Shown: positions 1 to 5,036 of the stretch, piece by piece
Numbering within the stretch: position 1 is the first letter of the stretch
How the letters are laid out: every line of letters begins with the position of its first letter
Assembly (NCBI GenBank): GCA_036503065.1
Contig: DASXXM010000587.1
Span: 1 to 5,036 of the forward strand
DNA length: 5,036 bases
Direction: 5' to 3'
From: DATEPR01 sp036503065
GTDB taxonomy: Bacteria > Actinomycetota > Actinomycetes > Mycobacteriales > Pseudonocardiaceae
Notes under the pieces: generated by a model
Database searches by the model: none
The model's input: the letters and a program-made list of their open reading frames with translations, nothing else
What the model was told of the DNA's origin: nothing
Made by a program: the position numbers and the translations under genes

Positions 1-369
1 ATCGTGTATGCGGTGTGGGCCAAGCTCGGCAGCACGGATCACACCATCGAGCCGGTCGGCCTCATCGGCCTGATCCTCACCGGCGGGCTGTGCCTGATCA
101 TCGGCACGTTCTTCGAGTTCGTCGCGCGGCGTCTGGAACAGCCCCGGCCGGAGGACAACCCGCGCGCCGAGGTCAGCGACGGCGCGGGCGAGGTCGGGTT
201 CTTCAGCCCCGGCAGCTACTGGCCGATCGTGCTGGCCCTTTCCGCCGCGATCGTCGGTGTCGCGCTGGCGTTCTGGCTGGTCTGGCTGCTGGTCACCGGG
301 ATCATCATGCTGCTGATCATGGTCGGTGGGCTCGTGTTCGAGTACCACATCGGTACCAACCACGACTGA
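1..369 (+). CDS. ctaF: Cytochrome c oxidase subunit IV (actinobacterial CtaF), 5' end outside window
   Basis: This is the small integral membrane subunit of the actinobacterial aa3 cytochrome c oxidase, part of the terminal respiratory complex in the plasma membrane. The reading frame is open from base 1 and runs 122 codons to TGA at 367-369. The family is usually about 135-140 residues, so roughly 17 N-terminal residues lie upstream. The GTG at position 4 is only an internal valine in the truncated first membrane helix. The family signature SDGAGEVGFFSPGSYWP is at about fragment residues 60-76, after an ARR-containing loop. Hydrophobic segments lie at about residues 19-40, 75-95 and 97-114, and the protein ends in VFEYHIGTNHD, like the VFEYH(I/V)G tail of homologues. 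ctaC is expected just upstream, as in other actinobacteria. Identity is confident; the start is not visible. Confidence 0.93.
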   Translation: MVYAVWAKLGSTDHTIEPVGLIGLILTGGLCLIIGTFFEFVARRLEQPRPEDNPRAEVSDGAGEVGFFSPGSYWPIVLALSAAIVGVALAFWLVWLLVTGIIMLLIMVGGLVFEYHIGTNHD

Positions 370-370
370 A

Positions 371-388
371 GGCTTCCTGAGGGAAGGC
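371..388 (+). terminator. Weak hairpin just after ctaF, possible terminator
   Basis: CTTCC (373-377) and GGAAG (382-386) form a perfect 5-bp stem with a TGAG loop. The stem extends by a G-C pair (371/388) across one G-G mismatch. It starts two bases after the ctaF stop codon. No T-run follows, so it is not a classical intrinsic terminator. Actinobacterial terminators often lack the T-run, but a stem this short may only attenuate transcription or have no effect. Confidence 0.25.
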
Positions 389-432
389 GCGGAACCCTGT
401 TCTGACGTCGATCGGTTGCGCACCATCGTGGG

Positions 433-1713
433 GTGGCAAACCTGGACGAGAGCGCGGCGGTCCGCCGACTGCTGGACCGCCTCGGCTTCGGACCCCGGCC
501 GGGTGATCTCGCCGCCGGTTTCACCGCGACCGCGACCACCCTGCTGAACCCGGTACCCGACCCCGCGCCGCCCCCGAATCTGGGCGCCCCGGTGGCGCGG
601 CCGGGAACGGACGCCGCGGCACGGAAGCAGGCGGCGCAGGCGATCGCCCAGCAGGAGCTGACCCTGGTCGGCTGGTGGCTGGACCGGATGGTCACCACCG
701 GCGCCCCGCTGACCGAGCGGCTGACCTGGTTCTGGCACGGCCACTTCGCCACCAGCGAGCAGAAGGTCCGCAGCCCGCAACTGATGCTGCGGCAGAACGA
801 AACCTTCCGCCAGCAGGGCATCGGCGACCTCACCACCCTGGCCAGATCGCTGATCGCCGACCCCGCGATGCTGCTGTGGCTCGACGCGCAACAGAACACG
901 GTCCGCGCGCCCAACGAGAACCTGGCCCGCGAGTCCATGGAGCTGTTCCTGCTGGGCATCGGCCACTACACGGAGGACGACGTTCGGGCGGCGGCCAGGG
1001 CACTCACCGGCTGGACCGTCGACCGGACCACCGGCACCGCACGCCTGGCGCCGCGCAGGCACGACGGCGGCACCAAGACGATCCTGGGCGCCAGCCAGAA
1101 CTTCGACGCCGACTCGTTCGTCGACCTGGTCCTGTCGCAGCCCGCGTCACCCCGGTTCATCGCGGGCCGGCTCTGGTTCCGGCTGGTGTCGGCCACACCG
1201 CCACCGTCCGATGTGCTCGACCGGTTGGCCGCCGCCTACGGCCCGACACGCAGCATCCACGCCCTGCTGACCGCACTGGTCGCCGAACCGTCCTTCATCG
1301 ACAGTGCGCAGACGTTGGTGAAGCAGCCGGTCGAGTGGCTGGTCGGCCTGCTCCGCGCGCTGGGTATTCGGCCGGATCAGTTGCCCGCCAAGGCTTTGCT
1401 CGCCGGCCTGCGTGCGCTGGGGCAGGTGCCGTTCGAACCGCCCAACGTCGGTGGCTGGCCGGCCGACACGGCCTGGCTGACCACGTCCGCCGCCCTGACC
1501 CGGCTGCACCTGGCCGAGTTGGTGAGCGCCAAGGCCGACGTGACATCAATCACGAAAGTGTCGACGTCGGCGCGCCCGGAAGCCGTGCGGCGCCTGCTCG
1601 GCGTGGACGCCTGGACCGCCCGGACCATGGCCGCGTTGGCCAAGGTCACCGACAACCCGCGCGCACTGCTGGCCATCGCGGCCTGCGCGCCCGAATACAC
1701 GGTGAGCCAATGA
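433..1713 (+). CDS. DUF1800 family protein, no signal peptide
   Basis: This is a 426-residue protein of the DUF1800 family (Pfam PF08811), whose biochemical function is unknown. Family hallmarks appear in order: an N-terminal helix with RRLLDRLGFGPRPGD (11-25); WFWHGHF (99-105); NENLARESMELFLLGIG (161-177) followed by HYTEDDVRAAARALTGW (178-194); QPVEWLVG (298-305); and FEPPNVGGWP (334-343). Residues 40-66 are a Pro/Ala-rich linker. The GTG at 433 is the only usable start: the frame has a TGA at 403-405 and no other start codon between, and the N-terminus matches the family. No good Shine-Dalgarno sequence precedes it. The first 40 residues contain no hydrophobic export signal. The stop overlaps the next start (ATGA at 1710-1713), so the gene is co-transcribed and probably translationally coupled with the DUF1501 gene. 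The family assignment is strong; the role is unknown. Confidence 0.9.
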   Translation: MANLDESAAVRRLLDRLGFGPRPGDLAAGFTATATTLLNPVPDPAPPPNLGAPVARPGTDAAARKQAAQAIAQQELTLVGWWLDRMVTTGAPLTERLTWFWHGHFATSEQKVRSPQLMLRQNETFRQQGIGDLTTLARSLIADPAMLLWLDAQQNTVRAPNENLARESMELFLLGIGHYTEDDVRAAARALTGWTVDRTTGTARLAPRRHDGGTKTILGASQNFDADSFVDLVLSQPASPRFIAGRLWFRLVSATPPPSDVLDRLAAAYGPTRSIHALLTALVAEPSFIDSAQTLVKQPVEWLVGLLRALGIRPDQLPAKALLAGLRALGQVPFEPPNVGGWPADTAWLTTSAALTRLHLAELVSAKADVTSITKVSTSARPEAVRRLLGVDAWTARTMAALAKVTDNPRALLAIAACAPEYTVSQ

Positions 1714-2930
1714 ACCGGTTGAGTCGTCGTCGTTTCCTCTTCGCGTCCGGGGTCACCGCGGCCGGCGCGCTGGCCGCCGGTGCCACGCAGGTGCACTGGA
1801 CCGAACTCTTCGCCGCGGCACAGACGAATCCGCTCCGGCCGGACCAGGGTGTCCTCGTCGTGGTGACCCTCTACGGGGGTAACGATGGTCTCAATACCGT
1901 TGTGCCGGCCGGAGATCCCGCATATCAGCAGGCCCGGCCGGAGCTGGCCTACCAGCCGCACGAGGTGCTCGATCTGGGCGACGGGCTTGGCCTGAACCCC
2001 GGCATGACCGGCTTCAAGTCGTTGTGGGACGACAAGCGGCTGGCCGTGGTTCGTGGGGTCGGCTATCCCGTGCCGGATCACAGTCACTTCCGGTCGATGG
2101 CCATCTGGCAGACCGCGTCGCCGTCCACTTCCGTGCCCACCGGCTGGCTCGGGCGGTGGCTGGACACGACGGGGGACAACCCGTTGCTGGCCGTGTCGGT
2201 CGAGCCGGTGCTGCCGCCGTTGCTGGCCGGCCAGCACGGGGCCGCGGTCTCGTTACCGGTCGGCGGCCTGAAGATGCCCGCGGGCCAGTTGGGTGCCGCG
2301 TTCCTGGCCCTCGGCGGGACGCAGGCCGGGGACAGCGTGGCAACGGCGAGGGCGGCTCGGTCGGTGGTGGACCTGCAGGATGCCGTTCGGGTGCTCGGTG
2401 GTGCCGTGCACGGCTCGCTCGGTGGCACCGTGCCCGCGCCCGCGCAACAGAGCCCGCTGGCCGATCAGCTCGACCTGGTCGCGTCGCTGGTCGAGGCGGG
2501 CGTGCCGACCAGGGCGTACTCGGTGTCCCTCGGCGGTTTCGACACGCACGCCGACGAGAAGGCCACGCAGCAGCGGTTGCTCACCGAACTGGACGGTGCG
2601 CTGAGTCCGTTCGTGCAGCGGATGCGGCGCAGCGGCCGGGGACAGCAGGTGGTGGTGCTGGTGTATTCCGAGTTCGGCAGGCGGGTCGCCGCGAACGCGG
2701 GGGCCGGCACCGATCACGGGACCGCGGGGCCGGTGTTCCTGCTGGGGGCCGGGGTGCGCGGCGGGTTCTACGGCACGCAGCCCAGCCTGTCCGAATTGGA
2801 CAACGGAGACCTGAAGGAGAGCACGGACTTCCGGTCCATCTACGCGACCGTGCTGGCGAAGGTGCTCAGCACGGACCCCGGCCGAGTACTCGGTGACTAC
2901 AACGGACGGTTGGACTCGGTGCTGCTCTGA
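1710..2930 (+). CDS. DUF1501 family protein with Tat signal peptide
   Basis: This 406-residue protein belongs to the DUF1501 family (Pfam PF07394), which is grouped with the alkaline phosphatase/sulfatase superfamily but has no established substrate. The N-terminus has a twin-arginine motif, SRRRFLF (5-11), followed by a hydrophobic Ala/Gly stretch (about 12-27), so export in folded form by Tat is expected. Family motifs are LYGGNDGLNTVVP (54-66), PDHSHF (122-127), GGFDTHAD (275-282), YSEFGRR (319-325), GTDHG (333-337) and GVRGGFYG (348-355). Asp59, Ser125, Asp278, His280, Asp335 and His336 are candidates for a metal/nucleophile site by analogy with the superfamily. That is inference. The ATG at 1710 overlaps the DUF1800 stop, with a modest GGTGAG at 1701-1706 only three bases upstream. 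The gene ends one base from the converging trpD. The open frame extends upstream inside DUF1800, but the Tat motif fixes this start. Confidence 0.92.
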   Translation: MNRLSRRRFLFASGVTAAGALAAGATQVHWTELFAAAQTNPLRPDQGVLVVVTLYGGNDGLNTVVPAGDPAYQQARPELAYQPHEVLDLGDGLGLNPGMTGFKSLWDDKRLAVVRGVGYPVPDHSHFRSMAIWQTASPSTSVPTGWLGRWLDTTGDNPLLAVSVEPVLPPLLAGQHGAAVSLPVGGLKMPAGQLGAAFLALGGTQAGDSVATARAARSVVDLQDAVRVLGGAVHGSLGGTVPAPAQQSPLADQLDLVASLVEAGVPTRAYSVSLGGFDTHADEKATQQRLLTELDGALSPFVQRMRRSGRGQQVVVLVYSEFGRRVAANAGAGTDHGTAGPVFLLGAGVRGGFYGTQPSLSELDNGDLKESTDFRSIYATVLAKVLSTDPGRVLGDYNGRLDSVLL

Positions 2931-2931
2931 C

Positions 2932-3981
2932 CTATTCGGCGGCTCGCAACTCCGTCGTCAGGCCGGCCCAACGCTCCAGCAGCCGCGCCGCGGCACCGGA
3001 GTCGATCGCCTCGGCCGCGGCCACCAACCCGACGCGCAGATCGGCATGCAGGTCGTCGGACAGTCCACGATGGGCCGCGACGGCACCGGCGGCATTCAGC
3101 AGCACGGCATCCCGAACCGGGCCCGGCTTCCCGTTGACCAGTTCCCGCACCACCGCGGCGTTGACGTCCGCGTCCCCGCCCTGAAGATCCGCGGTGGTGG
3201 CCGCACGGATGGCCAACCGCGCGGGATCCACCTGTTCGATGCGCACCGAGCCGTTGTCCGCCAGCCACACCGTGCTGGTGGTCGTCGTGGTCAGCTCGTC
3301 GAGTCCGTCGTCGCCGCGCACCACCAGAACGGTGGCACCGCGCCCGGCGAAGACCTCGGCCATCACCGGCGCCATCGCCGGATTGGCGCAGCCGACCAGC
3401 CCGCCGGCCGGCTGGGCCGGATTGATCAGCGGGCCGAGAAAGTTGAACGCCGTCGGCACGCCGAGCTCCCGCCGCGTCCCGGACGCGTGCCGAAACCCGG
3501 GGTGGTACAGCGGCGCGAAGCAGAACGCGATACCCAACTCCGTCACACAGGCCAGGACCGCGTCGGGGGACAGGTCGATCGCCACGCCCAACGCCTCGAG
3601 CACGTCTGCCGCGCCCGCCTTGGACGTGGCCGCGCGAGCACCGTGCTTGACCACCGGCACACCGGCGGCGGCGGTCACGATCGCGGCCATGGTGGAGATG
3701 TTCACCGTGCCGGCCTGGTCACCGCCGGTACCGACGATGTCCACCGCCCGTTCGGTCAGCCGCACCCGCTTGGCGTGCGCGAGCAGGGCACCGGCCATGC
3801 CGGCGATCTCGGCGGGCGTCTCGCCCTTGGCGCGCAGCGCGACCAGGTAGCCGGCCATCTGCACCGCTGTCGCGGCGCCGGACATGATCTGGTCGGTGGC
3901 CCACGCCGTGTCGGCCTCGGTGAGGTCGTGCCGGGCGATCAGCCGCCCCAGTAAGCCGGCCCAGCTCGTCGTGTCCGGCAT
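2932..3981 (-). CDS. trpD: Anthranilate phosphoribosyltransferase (TrpD)
   Basis: This 349-residue enzyme is predicted to transfer the phosphoribosyl group of PRPP to anthranilate, the second committed step of tryptophan synthesis, in the cytoplasm. An N-terminal helical domain (about 6-75) with WATDQIMSG (27-35) is followed by the phosphoribosyltransferase fold: GTGGD (84-88), NIST (94-97), KHGARAATSKAGAADVLEAL (112-131), FCFAPLYHPGFRH (153-165), GVPTAFNFLGPLINPA (174-189), the metal-site DDGLDELTTTTTS (224-236), GGDADVNA (268-275) and GPVRDAVLLNAAGA (287-300). Length is normal for the family. The ATG at 3981 is preferred: it lies one base after the stop of the upstream gene (TGACATG) and is followed directly by the conserved helical domain. 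A GTG at 4014, with GAGG six bases upstream, would add 11 residues by overlapping that gene. No Shine-Dalgarno precedes 3981, which suggests translational coupling. The usual Asn of KHGNRA is Ala115 here. Confidence 0.93.
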   Translation of the reverse strand: MPDTTSWAGLLGRLIARHDLTEADTAWATDQIMSGAATAVQMAGYLVALRAKGETPAEIAGMAGALLAHAKRVRLTERAVDIVGTGGDQAGTVNISTMAAIVTAAAGVPVVKHGARAATSKAGAADVLEALGVAIDLSPDAVLACVTELGIAFCFAPLYHPGFRHASGTRRELGVPTAFNFLGPLINPAQPAGGLVGCANPAMAPVMAEVFAGRGATVLVVRGDDGLDELTTTTTSTVWLADNGSVRIEQVDPARLAIRAATTADLQGGDADVNAAVVRELVNGKPGPVRDAVLLNAAGAVAAHRGLSDDLHADLRVGLVAAAEAIDSGAAARLLERWAGLTTELRAAE

Positions 3982-3982
3982 G

Positions 3983-4402
3983 TCAGCCGCGCACGGCCGG
4001 CAGGTGGTGCTCACGCAGGACCTCGGCCACCGTTTCCGCGGCGGCCAGCGGGTCGAGCGGGTGCACGATGACCGCGTCGGCCTGGGACCAGGTGGCCAGC
4101 CAGCGGTCGTCGCGCCTGCGGACCGCCACCACGATCGGGGGACAGTCGGTGATCTCGTTCTTCAGCTGGCGGGAGATGCCCATACCCCCGGTGGGTTGCG
4201 CCTCACCGTCCAGTATGGCCAGGTCGATGGGTTCGTTGTCGACCACGAACAGCACGTCGTCGATCGTGCTGGCCTCCAGGTAGTCGACCCGGCCCAGGTC
4301 CGGCGCCGGGCGGTAGCCGACCGCGGTGATGATGGCCTCGCGGATCTCGGGACGGTGACTGAACACCAGAATCTTCAGCGCTGGCGTCGACTGCGCGCTC
4401 AT
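3983..4402 (-). CDS. Stand-alone receiver-like protein (degenerate response regulator)
   Basis: This 139-residue protein has the alternating beta/alpha layout of a CheY-type receiver and no output domain. Strand 1 is KILVFSHRPEIREAI (10-24), where receivers normally have ILVVDDEPEIRE; the acidic pair is replaced by Ser15-His16. Strand 3 is IDLAILDGE (59-67), with Asp65 at the phospho-acceptor position. Strand 4, PPIVVAVRR (88-96), has Val94 where Thr/Ser is usual. Strand 5, ADAVIVHPLDPL (108-119), has His114 in place of the conserved Lys before Pro. The protein therefore probably does not undergo normal Mg-dependent phosphorylation. The start is well supported: ATG at 4402 with GGAGG eight bases upstream. 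Its stop is one base before trpD, so the two form an operon, divergent from ctaE. I cannot name its partner. The fold assignment comes from motif spacing. Confidence 0.8.
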   Translation of the reverse strand: MSAQSTPALKILVFSHRPEIREAIITAVGYRPAPDLGRVDYLEASTIDDVLFVVDNEPIDLAILDGEAQPTGGMGISRQLKNEITDCPPIVVAVRRRDDRWLATWSQADAVIVHPLDPLAAAETVAEVLREHHLPAVRG

Positions 4403-4410
4403 CTATCCGT

Positions 4411-4415
4411 CCTCC
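4411..4415 (-). promoter_or_regulatory. Shine-Dalgarno of the receiver-like gene
   Basis: On the minus strand GGAGG lies eight bases before the ATG at 4402. It is the only strong Shine-Dalgarno sequence seen at any start in this window. It fixes the start of the receiver-like gene, and probably serves trpD indirectly through coupling. Confidence 0.75.
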
Positions 4416-4439
4416 GACGATGCAGCAGGGCTCCTGGCG

Positions 4440-4470
4440 ATGACCTTAGTACCGGGTCATGGATGTGACC
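4440..4470. promoter_or_regulatory. TGACC-type dyads in the divergent control region, candidate operator
   Basis: Between the divergent genes, ATGACC (4440-4445) and GGTCAT (4455-4460) form a perfect 6-bp inverted repeat with a 9-base spacer. The second arm is shared by another inverted repeat, GGTCA (4455-4459) with TGACC (4466-4470), spacer 6. A further TGACC lies at 4504-4508. The cluster overlaps the candidate -10 of the receiver-trpD operon and lies about 60-90 bases upstream of ctaE. Short arms like these can arise by chance, so this is only a candidate binding site. Confidence 0.3.
4443..4448 (-). promoter_or_regulatory. Candidate -10 element for the receiver-trpD operon
   Basis: On the minus strand TAAGGT fits the TANNNT pattern of actinobacterial SigA -10 elements. 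It would start transcription near 4436, giving a leader of about 34 bases that contains the GGAGG site. No convincing -35 hexamer is visible 16-19 bases upstream. The element lies on the inner edge of a dyad at 4440-4460, so a protein bound there could block it. This is tentative. Confidence 0.3.
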
Positions 4471-4514
4471 GACCCGACCATCGACCCCATGCGGCACGGC
4501 CTGTGACCACACGC

Positions 4515-4520
4515 AATAAT
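4515..4520 (+). promoter_or_regulatory. Candidate -10 element for ctaE, possibly giving a leaderless mRNA
   Basis: AATAAT stands out as an AT-rich hexamer in GC-rich DNA and ends seven bases before the GTG at 4528, the spacing expected if transcription starts at or next to that codon. The lack of any Shine-Dalgarno upstream agrees with a leaderless transcript, which is common in actinobacteria. The first base departs from TANNNT, and no -35 consensus is seen. Confidence 0.35.
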
Positions 4521-4527
4521 GCGACCC

Positions 4528-5036
4528 GTGACAACGGCAGCGCCCACAATCGGCCAGCGAGTCCACACGCTGAACCGGCCCAACATGGTCAGCGTCGGCA
4601 CGATCATCTGGCTGTCCAGCGAACTGATGTTCTTCGCCGGACTCTTCGCCATGTTCTTCACGGTGAAGGCCCAGAACACCACTGGGTCGTGGCCGCCGCC
4701 GCCGATCAAGCTGGACTACATGGTGTCCATCCCGGCCACGATCATCCTGGTGCTGTCGTCGGTCACCTGCCAGCTCGGTGTGTTCGCGGCCGAGAAGGGC
4801 GACGTGTTCGGCCTGCGCCGCTGGTACACCATCACCTTCGTGATGGGCGCGATCTTCCTGGCCGGTCAGGCGTACGAGTACGCCGGCCTGGTCAACGAGC
4901 ACACCACGATCGCATCGTCCGCGTGGGGCTCGGTGTTCTTCATCTCCACCGGTTTCCACGGCCTGCACGTGCTGGGCGGGCTGGTCGCCTTCATCTTCCT
5001 GATGATCAGAACCCGGCTGAGCAAGTTCACGCCGGC
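4528..5036 (+). CDS. ctaE: Cytochrome c oxidase subunit III (CtaE), 3' end outside window
   Basis: This is subunit III of the aa3 cytochrome c oxidase, a multi-helix membrane protein of the terminal oxidase. 169 complete codons are present. Mycobacterial homologues are about 203 residues, so roughly 35 C-terminal residues are missing. Conserved features are RVHTLNRPNMVSVGTI (11-26), the first helix with WLSSELMFFAGLF (28-40) and conserved Glu32, WPPPP (55-59), a helix at about 67-87, FGLRRWY (94-100), GQAYEY (113-118) and STGFHGLHVLGG (140-151). The start is either GTG 4528 or the in-frame ATG 4519, which adds MRP. An in-frame TGA at 4504-4506 excludes anything earlier. GTG 4528 is preferred because it gives an MTTAAP-type N-terminus and sits correctly behind AATAAT for leaderless translation. 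In other actinobacteria qcrCAB follows ctaE, so those genes are expected downstream. Confidence 0.94.
   Translation, partial: MTTAAPTIGQRVHTLNRPNMVSVGTIIWLSSELMFFAGLFAMFFTVKAQNTTGSWPPPPIKLDYMVSIPATIILVLSSVTCQLGVFAAEKGDVFGLRRWYTITFVMGAIFLAGQAYEYAGLVNEHTTIASSAWGSVFFISTGFHGLHVLGGLVAFIFLMIRTRLSKFTP

Noticed and set aside
216..959. A 247-codon open frame on the minus strand
   Set aside because: It runs antisense across ctaF and DUF1800 and has low-complexity Ser/Arg composition typical of shadow frames.
675..1709. Upstream extension of the DUF1501 frame, giving a 751-codon frame
   Set aside because: This part lies inside DUF1800 in another frame and has Arg/Pro/His-rich shadow composition. The Tat signal begins right at the ATG at 1710.
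1377..2237. A 286-codon open frame on the minus strand
   Set aside because: It is antisense across the DUF1800/DUF1501 junction, with no recognisable motif; the + strand genes explain the region.
2893..3954. A 353-codon open frame on the + strand
   Set aside because: It is antisense to trpD, rich in Arg/Gly/His as expected of a GC-rich shadow frame, and resembles no family, while the minus strand encodes clear TrpD.
4459..4506. A 15-codon ATG-to-TGA frame upstream of ctaE, a possible leader peptide
   Set aside because: It has no Shine-Dalgarno and no promoter placed to make it leaderless, contains no Trp codons despite the nearby trpD, and lies upstream of the likely ctaE transcription start.
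4399..4968. A 189-codon open frame on the minus strand
   Set aside because: It is antisense to ctaE, whose membrane helices and family motifs are clear on the + strand.

Overview
This is a GC-rich window from an actinobacterium. The respiratory proteins and TrpD resemble those of mycobacteria and, more closely, Pseudonocardiales (Amycolatopsis and its relatives). The family-level assignment rests on remembered sequence similarity and gene order, not on a search.

Layout, left to right. Positions 1-369 (+) hold the 3' part of ctaF, the small actinobacterial subunit IV of the aa3 cytochrome c oxidase. After a 63-base gap comes a two-gene unit on the same strand: a DUF1800 protein (433-1713) and a DUF1501 protein (1710-2930), joined by an ATGA start/stop overlap. 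The DUF1501 protein carries a twin-arginine signal and the DUF1800 protein carries none. On the opposite strand are a short stand-alone receiver-like protein (3983-4402) and trpD, anthranilate phosphoribosyltransferase (2932-3981), one base apart in a tight operon. trpD converges on the DUF1501 gene with a single base between the two stop codons. A 125-base divergent control region (4403-4527) separates this operon from ctaE (4528 to window end, +), oxidase subunit III, cut off by the window edge.

How the genes fit together. ctaF and ctaE belong to the aerobic respiratory chain, and trpD next to ctaE is a familiar actinobacterial arrangement (in M. tuberculosis trpD is also divergent from ctaE). 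The unusual content lies between the two oxidase genes: an uncharacterised DUF1800/DUF1501 secreted pair, and a receiver-like protein that keeps the phospho-acceptor aspartate but has lost the other residues receivers normally need. TrpD also departs from its family at one or two substrate-site positions. No RNA genes, mobile elements, CRISPR arrays or long repeats were seen.
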